In this document: positions 26,831 through 34,022 of the stretch, in pieces
How positions within the stretch are numbered: position 1 is the stretch's first letter
Layout: every line of letters begins with the position of its first letter
Assembly: GCF_963668215.1 (NCBI RefSeq)
Contig: NZ_OY764190.1
Coordinates: 6,324,001-6,388,000 of the forward strand
Direction of reading: 5' to 3'
Length of the DNA: 64,000 bases
Origin: an uncultured Desulfosarcina sp.
GTDB taxonomy: Bacteria > Desulfobacterota > Desulfobacteria > Desulfobacterales > Desulfosarcinaceae
The notes under the pieces: model-generated
Databases searched by the model: none
Told to the model about the DNA's origin: nothing
The model's input: only the letters and a program-made list of their open reading frames with translations
Translations under genes and position numbers: made by a program

Positions 26831-27124
26831 TCATTTTTGGGAAGCCATCTCCGCTTTTTCCTCAAGTTTATACATTTCGTTTTCGGAAATGATGCCTTTT
26901 TCCACCATGATATCGCCGATTCCGGCCCAGCGCAGTTCATCCACCTTTAAAATGGTTGCCGGTCGCTTGCTGTCCAGGCTGTAAAACGTATATTTGAGTG
27001 TCAATTCCTCCTTGGGCATCACGGAAAAGGACTTGTTGTAGTAGATGAAATGATGACCCAGAATATAATACCCGATGGCGATGACAATTCCGGTGATAAT
27101 GTATTTTTTAATCTGCCCCCACAT
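26831..27124 (-). CDS. Small membrane-anchored hypothetical protein
   Basis: About 97 residues, starting at the Met-Trp-Gly-Gln at 27124, which has GGGAGG seven bases upstream. The frame is open to 27208, but that extension has no ribosome site. One N-terminal TM helix (YIITGIVIAIGYYILG) is followed by a soluble domain ending VEKGIISENEMYKLEEKAE, similar to short C-terminal SHOCT-like helices. No function is recognised. Confidence 0.65.
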   Translation of the reverse strand: MWGQIKKYIITGIVIAIGYYILGHHFIYYNKSFSVMPKEELTLKYTFYSLDSKRPATILKVDELRWAGIGDIMVEKGIISENEMYKLEEKAEMASQK

Positions 27125-27422
27125 TACCAGACCTCCCTTGAAGCGTTTTTCGCCGGCATGAAGTGTTTCCGGTACAAACTGATGCTCCCCGCCGCGCCAG
27201 CCGTTCACCAGTGAAAAAATAACGGCAACCGTTTTGGCACCCGGAAGCCTTCGGTTATTCCTTTATTTTCAATATATTGAATTTATATTAGAATCAAGAT
27301 GATTTTTTTGAAGAAAAGACGCGCTTCATCCCGATGCGGCGTGGATCCGACAAAAGCAAGGACTTGAAATGAATGCAACGGCCAACTTCATAGGTTGTAT
27401 CGGGTACAACCACCGATTCACA
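27125..27422. other. Intergenic region, chromosomal left flank of the island
   Basis: No convincing gene in either direction. It holds the ribosome site of the small membrane protein and an AT-rich stretch near 27260-27310 that may be its promoter. The sequence next to the tRNA fragment is the original downstream flank of the tRNA-Leu gene before the island was inserted. Confidence 0.5.
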
Positions 27423-27458
27423 ATAAAAAAGGAGTCAGCCGATGAAGGCCAACTCCTT
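27423..27458 (-). terminator. Original tRNA-Leu terminator, now displaced
   Basis: On the minus strand, AAGGAGT pairs with ACTCCTT around a second short GGCC/GGC stem and is followed by TTTTTT. It stands directly downstream of the attL tRNA fragment, so before integration it would have terminated the tRNA-Leu transcript. Confidence 0.75.
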
Positions 27459-27467
27459 GTTATCATT

Positions 27468-27522
27468 TGGTGCCGGAGCTCGGAATCGAACCGAGACGGG
27501 GTCGCCCCCGGTGGATTTTGAG
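27468..27522 (-). repeat. attL: 55-bp copy of the tRNA-Leu 3' half
   Basis: Identical over 55 bases to 37106-37160, the 3' half of the tRNA-Leu gene from the anticodon loop through CCA. Beyond 27522 the match stops (GACAC instead of the tRNA's 5' anticodon stem), so this is a tRNA fragment and not a functional gene. Confidence 0.93.
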
Positions 27523-27555
27523 GACACTTTTTCCCCAAAATATATAATTGTAAAA

Positions 27556-28665
27556 TCAGGCACTTAAAGAAACCACCTTTTCAATTTCTGGCTTTTTTCT
27601 GCCATCGGGCGACGGTATCCGGTTCAAAATTTCCCGTTTCCGGTCCGAGTCGGCACTGTCCGCATACCACATGGGCATGCTGTAATCTTTCCAGTTTCCC
27701 AGGGCTCGAAGGGTCTCCACATCCCCGCCGTTCTGCAGGAACATGCTTGCCCAGGTACGGCGCAGGATATGCCATGCCTTTCTTTTGGGCAGCGCCACCT
27801 TTGCCTTTTCGGCCGCATTCTTGAAAACATCAGGAATGCCCGTTTTGTAGGGCTTCCCGTTCTTATGGCTGAAAATGAACGGGCCGTTTTTTTCTTGCTT
27901 CAATATCAGTTCGAGAGCCCGGTCATTCAGCTCGATCTCGACCGTGTTACCATTTTTCGGATCCACAATCCATGCCTTTCCCGTATCCGGATTGACATCA
28001 TCCCATCGAAGGCCGGTAATCTCCGATATTCGCCAGCCGGTATTATAACAGAATTCGACCATATCCCGTTTGACGGAATGCCCGATCTGCTCCATGATCG
28101 AATAAACTTGGTCGGGTGAAAGCGATCCGGGCTTCTTACCCTTTTTGACCTTAAACCGGTCCACCTTCAAAAAAGGGTTTTCACCGTTGTATTTTCCCCA
28201 GGTCTTAGCCTTTTCAAAAACCTGGCTGCCCAAGCTCAGCCATTTATCAACCGTGCTCTTTGCCCGATCCTTCGCCATCTGGCGCTTGAATTTTTCCACA
28301 AGAAAGGGGGTAATGTCCGACATCAACCGGCCATGAAAAAATTCCTTCAACCGTACAGACCGGAATTCATCGGTTCTTGATTCTTTATTGTCGGCGGACC
28401 AATTTTTCAAATACAAGTTCACCATATCCGTAAAAAGGACCGGCTCTCCCCTATTCTGGATGCCGTATGCTTTGTTGATAGCCCCCCTGGCAGCGTCGGC
28501 TATCTCAATGCTGCGCTTTTCAAAGGCATCGGCTTCACTGTTGCAGCCCTTCAAAACTTTCCTGATCCGCTGGCCAGTTTGTGGATGTACGTAGTCTATT
28601 CCATAGGAAACCCCATTTTTTCCTTTAACCGAGTAAACACCATTGTATCTTTTCTGTTTTGCCAT
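27556..28665 (-). CDS. int: Tyrosine-type site-specific integrase
   Basis: About 369 residues. An N-terminal SAM-like DNA-binding domain is followed by the catalytic domain with Arg in NTGWRISEITGLRW, His-x-x-Arg in AWHILRRTWASM, Trp in ALGNWKD and the nucleophile Tyr in MWYADS. The Tyr context is a shortened form of the usual LxHYxH, so the tail is divergent. AAGGAGG lies five bases before the ATG at 28665; an upstream ATG at 28698 is less likely. It lies 34 bases from attL and should catalyse integration and, with an Xis, excision. Confidence 0.93.
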   Translation of the reverse strand: MAKQKRYNGVYSVKGKNGVSYGIDYVHPQTGQRIRKVLKGCNSEADAFEKRSIEIADAARGAINKAYGIQNRGEPVLFTDMVNLYLKNWSADNKESRTDEFRSVRLKEFFHGRLMSDITPFLVEKFKRQMAKDRAKSTVDKWLSLGSQVFEKAKTWGKYNGENPFLKVDRFKVKKGKKPGSLSPDQVYSIMEQIGHSVKRDMVEFCYNTGWRISEITGLRWDDVNPDTGKAWIVDPKNGNTVEIELNDRALELILKQEKNGPFIFSHKNGKPYKTGIPDVFKNAAEKAKVALPKRKAWHILRRTWASMFLQNGGDVETLRALGNWKDYSMPMWYADSADSDRKREILNRIPSPDGRKKPEIEKVVSLSA

Positions 28666-28869
28666 TATCCCTCCTTTCAGGAGAATTCGAATAGCCATAA
28701 GTCTCCGCAGTTACTAAACTTTTTAATTTTTGTGATTCAACTTGATTTCTAAGAAAAAATTGTGTTGGATAGTTTTTATTAAGCAATCTTGACATTAAAT
28801 TAGGGAAAGCTGGATATAAAATCCCAGCAGTATCAACTTATCAGGACAATTGATTTGGTAATCAAAATT

Positions 28870-29784
28870 ATGGAAATTGAAGAATTAAGAAAAAATACTC
28901 TAGGGCATGCATCTTTCTGGTTTCCACAGTTTGGTAGAGACGATAATTCTTTGATACCAATGACCTATGATAATTATACAATTAAATCTTTTTATACTGT
29001 GTGTCAAAATATCGAAGCTCTTGAATCCTCTAATGTCATTGTTAATCAAGGGAATACAATTATTATTGGTCTGGGAATGTTATTTATATCGTTAGAATCA
29101 TATATTAATTCAATCATAAAAATAGCCTGCAAATTTCAAAATATTGATTTTAAAAAATACAAAAAATTTTCATTAACTAAACGAATAGCATTAATATTTG
29201 ATATGCTATGCATTCCAGGTAAAAATAAATTCTATCAAACTGGCATTATGCCCAGATTACAAGAATTCAGTGAATTCAGAAATGAAATTTTTCATGATAG
29301 AAGCTTAGGAAACGATTTAGATTTTAAAAAGACTTCTTTCTGTAATTTGCCATTTTTAGCGAATCAAGTTGACTTAATTCAAGCATCTTCAATATGCTTC
29401 GAAATATTTTCTTCCTTTAGATATGTATATCCAGGTATTGATTTAATGCCTAATATTTTCATAAAAAAAGGAGAGACGGCAGGTTATCTGAAATTTGACT
29501 ATTTGTTTACAAATGTAGTTGTTCCAATGTTTTTTGATACGCTCAAAAAACATTCTTTAGAAACAAAAATCAAACTACCTAAAAGTATCTACTTACTACC
29601 TGAAACAAACATTATTAAAAAGGGAGAGTTGAAAGTAATATTAAAAGCTACTCAAGATGAAAAATTCAATATTAAGATTGATCAAAATAAAACTGAAATT
29701 TGCAAGTCATATTTCGAAAATGCACAAAAACAAATCAATATCACTGATGATGAATACTTTCGAATAGGAAATTATTATAGATAG
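28870..29784 (+). CDS. AT-rich cargo protein with HEPN-like RxxxxH motif
   Basis: 304 residues, not assignable to a named family. An all-alpha N-terminal half contains ESYINSIIKIA and, at about residues 137-142, RNEIFH inside FSEFRNEIFHDRS, the R-x4-6-H signature of HEPN ribonucleases. The C-terminal half is mixed alpha/beta and unassigned. The gene is far AT-richer than the rest of the island and lies between the integrase and the transposon, the usual cargo position. A role in phage defence is inference only. A TTG start at 28855 is also possible. Confidence 0.6.
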   Translation: MEIEELRKNTLGHASFWFPQFGRDDNSLIPMTYDNYTIKSFYTVCQNIEALESSNVIVNQGNTIIIGLGMLFISLESYINSIIKIACKFQNIDFKKYKKFSLTKRIALIFDMLCIPGKNKFYQTGIMPRLQEFSEFRNEIFHDRSLGNDLDFKKTSFCNLPFLANQVDLIQASSICFEIFSSFRYVYPGIDLMPNIFIKKGETAGYLKFDYLFTNVVVPMFFDTLKKHSLETKIKLPKSIYLLPETNIIKKGELKVILKATQDEKFNIKIDQNKTEICKSYFENAQKQINITDDEYFRIGNYYR

Positions 29785-30266
29785 GCTCATAGAGTATCAT
29801 TCCAGCGGACACACCAATCTCGCTTCGCTGAATTCAAATGTTAAGTAGATATGAATATGGCGGGCTCAGGGCCGACGGTTGCACAAGGACCACTCAATAC
29901 ATTCGCGGCCTGTAAGCCGCTCCGTTACTACCACAAATTTTCAAAGAACTATAGCCCCCAGTGAAGATTGGACTATTATCTCTTAGCAGGTTTCGAAATT
30001 TCAGAGATTACGTATGTTATATTTTTATTAAACGAACGGCCCAGGCGAACCACCCAGGCCGTTTTATTTTAATCTGCTTGGTTATGTCGCTCCTTTACAG
30101 CTTCTTCCGTCATCGGAAATTCTTCCTCCTCGTATCGTTTCAAAGCCATCCTAAGAGGAAGAATCAATGCAGCAAAATCACGACAATCCTTTTTTTCATT
30201 ACTAAAACCGCGTGGGTCTCCTTCAGAAGCGCATAGCAGAACGAAATTGTCCTAATCTCCAGTTAT
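29785..30266. other. Non-coding stretch between cargo gene and transposon
   Basis: No convincing gene. Open frames here lack ribosome sites and family similarity. It holds a terminator (30035-30070) and ends at the left inverted repeat of the transposon. The segment may be the disrupted remainder of island DNA into which the transposon inserted. Confidence 0.5.
30035..30070 (+). terminator. Intrinsic terminator
   Basis: AACGGCC (30035-30041) pairs with GGCCGTT (30057-30063) and a T-rich run follows (TTTTATTTT). On the plus strand this would end transcripts of the cargo gene. Confidence 0.6.
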
Positions 30267-30300
30267 TGGCACAAAGAAATCGATAAAATAGGGTGACACT
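30267..30300 (+). repeat. Left terminal inverted repeat of the transposon
   Basis: Begins TGGCACAAA and ends GGGTGACACT. The inner ACACTCCCGAGTGT just beyond it can form a small hairpin at the promoter side of transposase A. Confidence 0.75.
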
Positions 30301-30341
30301 CCCGAGTGTAAAAATCAATTTTACCGAAAGGAGTGTATCCC

Positions 30342-32189
30342 ATGACAAGGAAAAAGAAAAGACGGTCAGCCGGGGGGAAGAAAGGTTCCCGGGTATGGGC
30401 CTACCCAGCCGAGTTTCGGTTAAAGGTCGTAAGGCTGTTTTTGGAAGAAGAGTACAGCGCGTCGTTGCTTGCCGAACAGTTCGGTATCAGCACGCATTCT
30501 GTTAGCCGCTGGGCCAATGCTTACCGACGCGGTGGGGTGCAAGGGTTGGAACCCAAGCCTCGCCCTGGAGGAAATGCCAGGGTGCCTCCCGAAGTCCAGG
30601 AGCGAATGGTAGCGGTGAAAAAGGCGAATCCGGAATACGGCCCGCGACGGATTGCCGATGTTCTCAAACGATTTTTTCTAATTCCCACGAGCCCATCGAC
30701 TGTACACAAAAAGTTGTCGGAGAAGGGACTGGTAAACAAGGCCAAGCGTAAGCCGAAGAAGAATCCCCCCAAGCCCCGATTTTTCGAACGTTCTCGTCCC
30801 AACCAGCTGTGGCAGAGCGATATCATGACCTTCCGGTTGGCCGGTCGCAACGCCTACCTGATCGGCTTCATAGACGATTACAGCCGGTATATCGTTTCCC
30901 TGGGCCTGTACCGCAGCCAGACGGCGGAACACGTGCTGGAGACCTACCGTCGCGGTGTTGCCGAGTACGGCGTTCCCAGAGAGATGCTCACCGACAACGG
31001 TCGGCAGTACACGAACTGGCGCGGCAAGACGCGTTTCGAACGGGAGATGAAAAAAGACCGTGTCAAGCATATCCGTTCCCGCCCCCACCATCCCATGACG
31101 CTGGGCAAGATAGAGCGGTTCTGGAAATCGATCCTGGGCGAGTTCCTCCAGCGGGCTCAGTTCGACAGCTTTGAGCAAGCCGTGGAGCGCACCGCTTTTT
31201 GGGTCAAATACTACAATCACAAACGGCCGCACCAAGGCATCGGCGGTCTGTGTCCGGCCGACCGATTCTTCGAGATCGCCCATGATCTGAAAAAGACGCT
31301 GGCAAAGGGCGTCGAAGAAAACGTACTGGAACTGGCGTTGCGAGGCCGTCCGGTAGATCCTTTTTATATGGTAGGCCGCATGGGCGGCCAGAGCGTGGTC
31401 ATCCGGGCGGAGAAGGGCAAAGTCAAGATGCTGGTGAACGAGGCCGGCCAGGAAAAAGAACTTGTGTACGACGCAAGAAAGGATATAGATCATGAAGACA
31501 AATCAACGAACCCGCAGAGTATTCGATCCACAACAGAAGATAACGGCCGTGCTGTCCATTTGGAGCGAGCGCCGCACCAGCGCCCAGGTATGTCAGGAAA
31601 TGGACATCAGCCCGACGCTTTTGGGTCAGTGGCAGAATCTGGCGATCGAGGGCATGCTCAAGGCGCTGGACCCGAAAAAGAAAGATCCGCTGCCGCCGAT
31701 CAACCAGCGGTTGTCTCGGTTGATCGAAAAGAAATTGAGCGAACCCGGCAAGCTGGAAAAACGCCTCCAATCGATCCAGAAGGCAGCGTCGGCCGGATAG
31801 GCGAGGATGCCTATGGCCAAACAACTATCGACCCGCCAGACGGCGCGGCTCCGAGCCGAGATGATCATGAAGGTCCGTTGCGGCATGCTGACTGCCCGCC
31901 AGGCCGCCGAACGCCTGGGCGTCTCGCGCAAGACGTTCTACAAATGGGAGCAGCGGGGGCTGTCCGCCCTTTTGGACAGTGTGACCGACCAGCCCCCGGG
32001 AAGGCCTGCCCATCCTCCGGACGACCATCGCCAATGGCTGGAAAAGCAACTGCAGGACGCGAATCGGCAGATCGACTTGCTGAACCGGAAGATGGCGCTC
32101 AAGGATGTGCTGATGGACTTGAAGCTTCCCCAAATCGGCAGCGGGCGGACGAAAAAAAAATGATCGTATCCGACAGGCGGTGGCCATGA
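30342..32189 (+). CDS. DDE transposase A (HTH plus rve), frame runs on through next genes
   Basis: The transposase part covers roughly 385 residues (to about base 31500). It has an N-terminal HTH (ASLLAEQFGISTHSVSRWA), a second HTH-like segment, and a retroviral-integrase-like core with Asp in LWQSDIMTF, Asp in MLTDNGRQYT and Glu in LGKIERFWKSI. AAGGAG lies eight bases before the ATG. The frame then continues 700 bases across the next two genes as low-quality shadow sequence. Both other frames stop within a few bases of the next gene's ATG, so a 1-base indel near the 3' end is likely. Confidence 0.75.
   Translation: MTRKKKRRSAGGKKGSRVWAYPAEFRLKVVRLFLEEEYSASLLAEQFGISTHSVSRWANAYRRGGVQGLEPKPRPGGNARVPPEVQERMVAVKKANPEYGPRRIADVLKRFFLIPTSPSTVHKKLSEKGLVNKAKRKPKKNPPKPRFFERSRPNQLWQSDIMTFRLAGRNAYLIGFIDDYSRYIVSLGLYRSQTAEHVLETYRRGVAEYGVPREMLTDNGRQYTNWRGKTRFEREMKKDRVKHIRSRPHHPMTLGKIERFWKSILGEFLQRAQFDSFEQAVERTAFWVKYYNHKRPHQGIGGLCPADRFFEIAHDLKKTLAKGVEENVLELALRGRPVDPFYMVGRMGGQSVVIRAEKGKVKMLVNEAGQEKELVYDARKDIDHEDKSTNPQSIRSTTEDNGRAVHLERAPHQRPGMSGNGHQPDAFGSVAESGDRGHAQGAGPEKERSAAADQPAVVSVDRKEIERTRQAGKTPPIDPEGSVGRIGEDAYGQTTIDPPDGAAPSRDDHEGPLRHADCPPGRRTPGRLAQDVLQMGAAGAVRPFGQCDRPAPGKACPSSGRPSPMAGKATAGRESADRLAEPEDGAQGCADGLEASPNRQRADEKKMIVSDRRWP
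31492..31800 (+). CDS. Small HTH protein, transposon subunit 1
   Basis: 102 residues. It opens like the N-terminal HTH of IS3/IS66 OrfA proteins (RRVFDPQQKITAVLSI, TSAQVCQEMDISPTLLGQWQ), followed by a helical tail ending SRLIEKKLSEPGKLEKRLQS. It has no catalytic domain. The ATG lies at the end of the transposase A domain. It probably binds transposon ends or assists transposase B. Confidence 0.75.
   Translation: MKTNQRTRRVFDPQQKITAVLSIWSERRTSAQVCQEMDISPTLLGQWQNLAIEGMLKALDPKKKDPLPPINQRLSRLIEKKLSEPGKLEKRLQSIQKAASAG
31813..32163 (+). CDS. Small HTH protein, transposon subunit 2
   Basis: 116 residues with one clear HTH: GMLTARQAAERLGVSRKTFYKWEQRGL. A C-terminal coiled-coil-like stretch follows (EKQLQDANRQIDLLNRKMALKDVLM), resembling the leucine-zipper end of IS3 OrfA. 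GAGG lies six bases before the ATG at 31813; an ATG at 31807 is also in frame. It ends 22 bases before transposase B. Confidence 0.75.
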   Translation: MAKQLSTRQTARLRAEMIMKVRCGMLTARQAAERLGVSRKTFYKWEQRGLSALLDSVTDQPPGRPAHPPDDHRQWLEKQLQDANRQIDLLNRKMALKDVLMDLKLPQIGSGRTKKK

Positions 32190-33223
32190 TCGAAGAGATG
32201 AAAACGACCTTTTCGCTGTCGTATGCCTGCCTGGCAAAGCAGGCGGGGCTTAGCTACCGAACGCTGATGCGGTGGAAAGAGCGCCTTACCAAAGATATGC
32301 CCCCCGTGGAAAAGCGAGGTCCGAAGAAGGTGCGGCCGTTGAATCTGAACGAGTTGAAGGCCAAGATCCGGGACCTGGATCATGGTCCCAAACGCAGCCA
32401 TGGCACCGGCAAACTTCACAGCACTTTCGGCGAGTCCATATCCCGCAGGGAATTGAACGCGCTGGTTATCGAGGCACGCAACGAAAGCAAGCACCGTCGG
32501 AAAGCCGAAAGGTGTTGTGTCAGCTGGCTTCGGCCAAACCTGGCCTGGGCCGTGGACGATTGCCAAAAGAGCGATACGGCCTCGGGAAAGCTTCACCTGC
32601 ACAACCTGACGGACCTTTGTTCGCGCTACAAGCTGCCACCGATCGCCTCGGGAAGTCTGCCCTGCGGCGAAGAGGTGGCCGGCCATCTGGCATATTTGTT
32701 CGACCGCTTCGGTCCACCGCTATTTTGCAAGCGAGACAACGGGAGCAATCTAAACCATACCACCGTAAACGAAGCGCTGGAAAATGCCTGGGTGATCCCG
32801 ATAAACAATCCGCCGAAAACGCCTTCGTACAATGGGGCGATCGAGCGAACCCAAAGGGAGTTCAAAGAATTTTTAAAACGCTGGCAGTGGAAGGCCACGA
32901 CATTGGAATCATCTTTTTTGCTGTCTGAAACCGCAGCCCATGAGTTGAATCATACACAGCGCCGCTGCCTTGGAAATCACACAGCCTGCGGCACGTATTT
33001 TGGAGGTGATCGTATCCGCTACTCCAGACGTGAACGAAGAAGTATCTTCCGATGTATCCGGGAACTGGCAGCCAAGATTGCGGACCGGGCTGGCAGACCC
33101 CGAATCACAAACGTGGAATGGAGAATCGCGGCCAGGCAGTGGTTGTTGAAAAATGGCCTGATCAAAATCGAGAAGGCGGGAAAAGTGTCACCCCATTTAA
33201 ATCGAAATTTGTGCCATAATTAG
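32186..33223 (+). CDS. DDE transposase B (IS3 OrfB-like rve core)
   Basis: 345 residues. An N-terminal HTH (YACLAKQAGLSYRTLMRWKE) is followed by an rve core with Asp in WAVDDCQKSD, Asp in FCKRDNGSNLN and Glu in NGAIERTQREFKEF, all three catalytic acids. It is clearly different from transposase A in the residues around each acid. The reading frame passes through the right inverted repeat and stops 7 bases beyond it. A GTG at 32180 is an alternative start. Confidence 0.8.
   Translation: MIEEMKTTFSLSYACLAKQAGLSYRTLMRWKERLTKDMPPVEKRGPKKVRPLNLNELKAKIRDLDHGPKRSHGTGKLHSTFGESISRRELNALVIEARNESKHRRKAERCCVSWLRPNLAWAVDDCQKSDTASGKLHLHNLTDLCSRYKLPPIASGSLPCGEEVAGHLAYLFDRFGPPLFCKRDNGSNLNHTTVNEALENAWVIPINNPPKTPSYNGAIERTQREFKEFLKRWQWKATTLESSFLLSETAAHELNHTQRRCLGNHTACGTYFGGDRIRYSRRERRSIFRCIRELAAKIADRAGRPRITNVEWRIAARQWLLKNGLIKIEKAGKVSPHLNRNLCHN
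33184..33216 (-). repeat. Right terminal inverted repeat of the transposon
   Basis: Read on the minus strand it runs from TGGCACAAA to GGGGTGACACT and matches the left end with a short internal gap. Confidence 0.72.
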
Positions 33224-33483
33224 CCGTGTCGCACAGGGCGGCGCTGGCGGTCTGCAGTTGGTCGACTTGATCGAATATTCACCCGGGAATGGTCCGACCA
33301 CCTGCCATTCCGTCAGGTGTCTCAGGTTGCAGGCCGCGCGGCCGGGATCACCAAAAGAAACAGGCGAGACATGCGATATAAGCAAAAATTCCGTTTACCA
33401 TTCCATATGAAAATTTTAACTGGACACGACTGTTGCGCTGATTTGCACCGCTCTGTTTTGGCCTTTAGGAAGGACCCATAGAC

Positions 33484-33702
33484 TCAATCTATCGCAACCA
33501 AAACGTAGTCACGGCCAGAACCGTTCAAGCAATGTGCCTCTCGATGTCCTAAAAAATCCAATGGGTTATCTTGGGTGCAGCCTGCACCGTGGGTATGGCG
33601 CTTACCGCACCATGGGCATCGGGGAACGATCCACAATCTTACGGTCTTAGCCTCTTTGAGGTAGCAACGGGCAATCTTGGTGTTCCGTACTTTTTCCATC
33701 AT
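33484..33702 (-). CDS. Small Cys/His-rich island protein
   Basis: 72 residues. RCPWCGKRHTHGAG is followed by LGHREAHC, a likely Zn knuckle of the kind found in small proteins of phages and satellite islands. No enzymatic domain. It lies downstream of the primase gene on the same strand. The family name is not recalled with certainty. Confidence 0.6.
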   Translation of the reverse strand: MMEKVRNTKIARCYLKEAKTVRLWIVPRCPWCGKRHTHGAGCTQDNPLDFLGHREAHCLNGSGRDYVLVAID

Positions 33703-33747
33703 TGTTAAATCCTCTAACTACTTGTTAATATTATGTATGTCCCACAC

Positions 33748-34020
33748 GGCACCCATCGTTTTTATGGGTGCCCTGTATATCATTCTGAAATTATTGGAAA
33801 TGTTTCGCATGGCCCCGACGTCACCGCCTTTGCAAAAATCTATATATAAACAAAAATCAAAAACTCTTTTTGGCGTTCTTTTTATATATATATTTATATA
33901 TATTTCACGGGGACACTGGTGCCGCAAGGGACATGCTATGTGAATACAACAGGTTACAGAAGCCAATTTGGGTGCCGCATGGGTGCCGCATGGGTGCCGC
34001 AATTTGTACATATTCAACAG
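33748..34020. other. Candidate replication origin of the island
   Basis: Three groups of signal lie together: a perfect 9-bp hairpin of GGCACCCAT/ATGGGTGCC (33748-33772), an AT-rich tract of repeated TATATA steps (about 33840-33905), and three exact tandem copies of TGGGTGCCGCA (33969-34001), with a further GGTGCCGCA just upstream. The GGGTGCC core is common to all of them. Iterons next to an AT-rich unwinding region, just downstream of the primase-helicase gene, is the usual layout of a satellite-type origin. No other gene is supported here. Confidence 0.6.
33969..34001 (+). repeat. Three tandem 11-bp iterons
   Basis: TGGGTGCCGCA occurs at 33969, 33980 and 33991 without gaps or mismatches. 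One helical turn per repeat suits cooperative binding of a replication initiator. Confidence 0.85.
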
Positions 34021-34022
34021 AT

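Larger units (their letters stand above)
30267..33216 (+). mobile_element. Four-gene transposon with two DDE transposases (2.95 kb)
   Basis: Imperfect terminal inverted repeats of about 34 bp (30267-30300 and 33184-33216) share TGGCACAAA at the tip and GGGTGACACT at the inner end. Between them all genes read rightward: transposase A (rve core), two small HTH proteins and transposase B (rve core), close-spaced like an operon. No clear target-site duplication is visible at the flanks. The coding density is unlike one insertion sequence nested within another, because only one outer pair of inverted repeats is seen. Confidence 0.78.

Noticed and set aside
27468..27522. Second functional tRNA-Leu gene
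   Set aside because: Only the 3' half from the anticodon loop is present; the 5' acceptor and D arms are missing.
29961..30236. Small protein gene within the island gap
   Set aside because: No ribosome site and no family pattern; it runs across a strong terminator hairpin.
31500..32189. A genuine C-terminal domain of transposase A
   Set aside because: The translated part is rich in Arg, Gly and Pro without motifs and lies over two better-supported genes; the continuation is probably accidental.
33197..33385. Small minus-strand protein at the right end of the transposon
   Set aside because: It crosses the inverted repeat and has no ribosome site or similarity.
33969..34001. CRISPR-like array
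   Set aside because: The repeats are 11 bp, adjacent, and have no spacers; they are iterons or simple tandem repeats.
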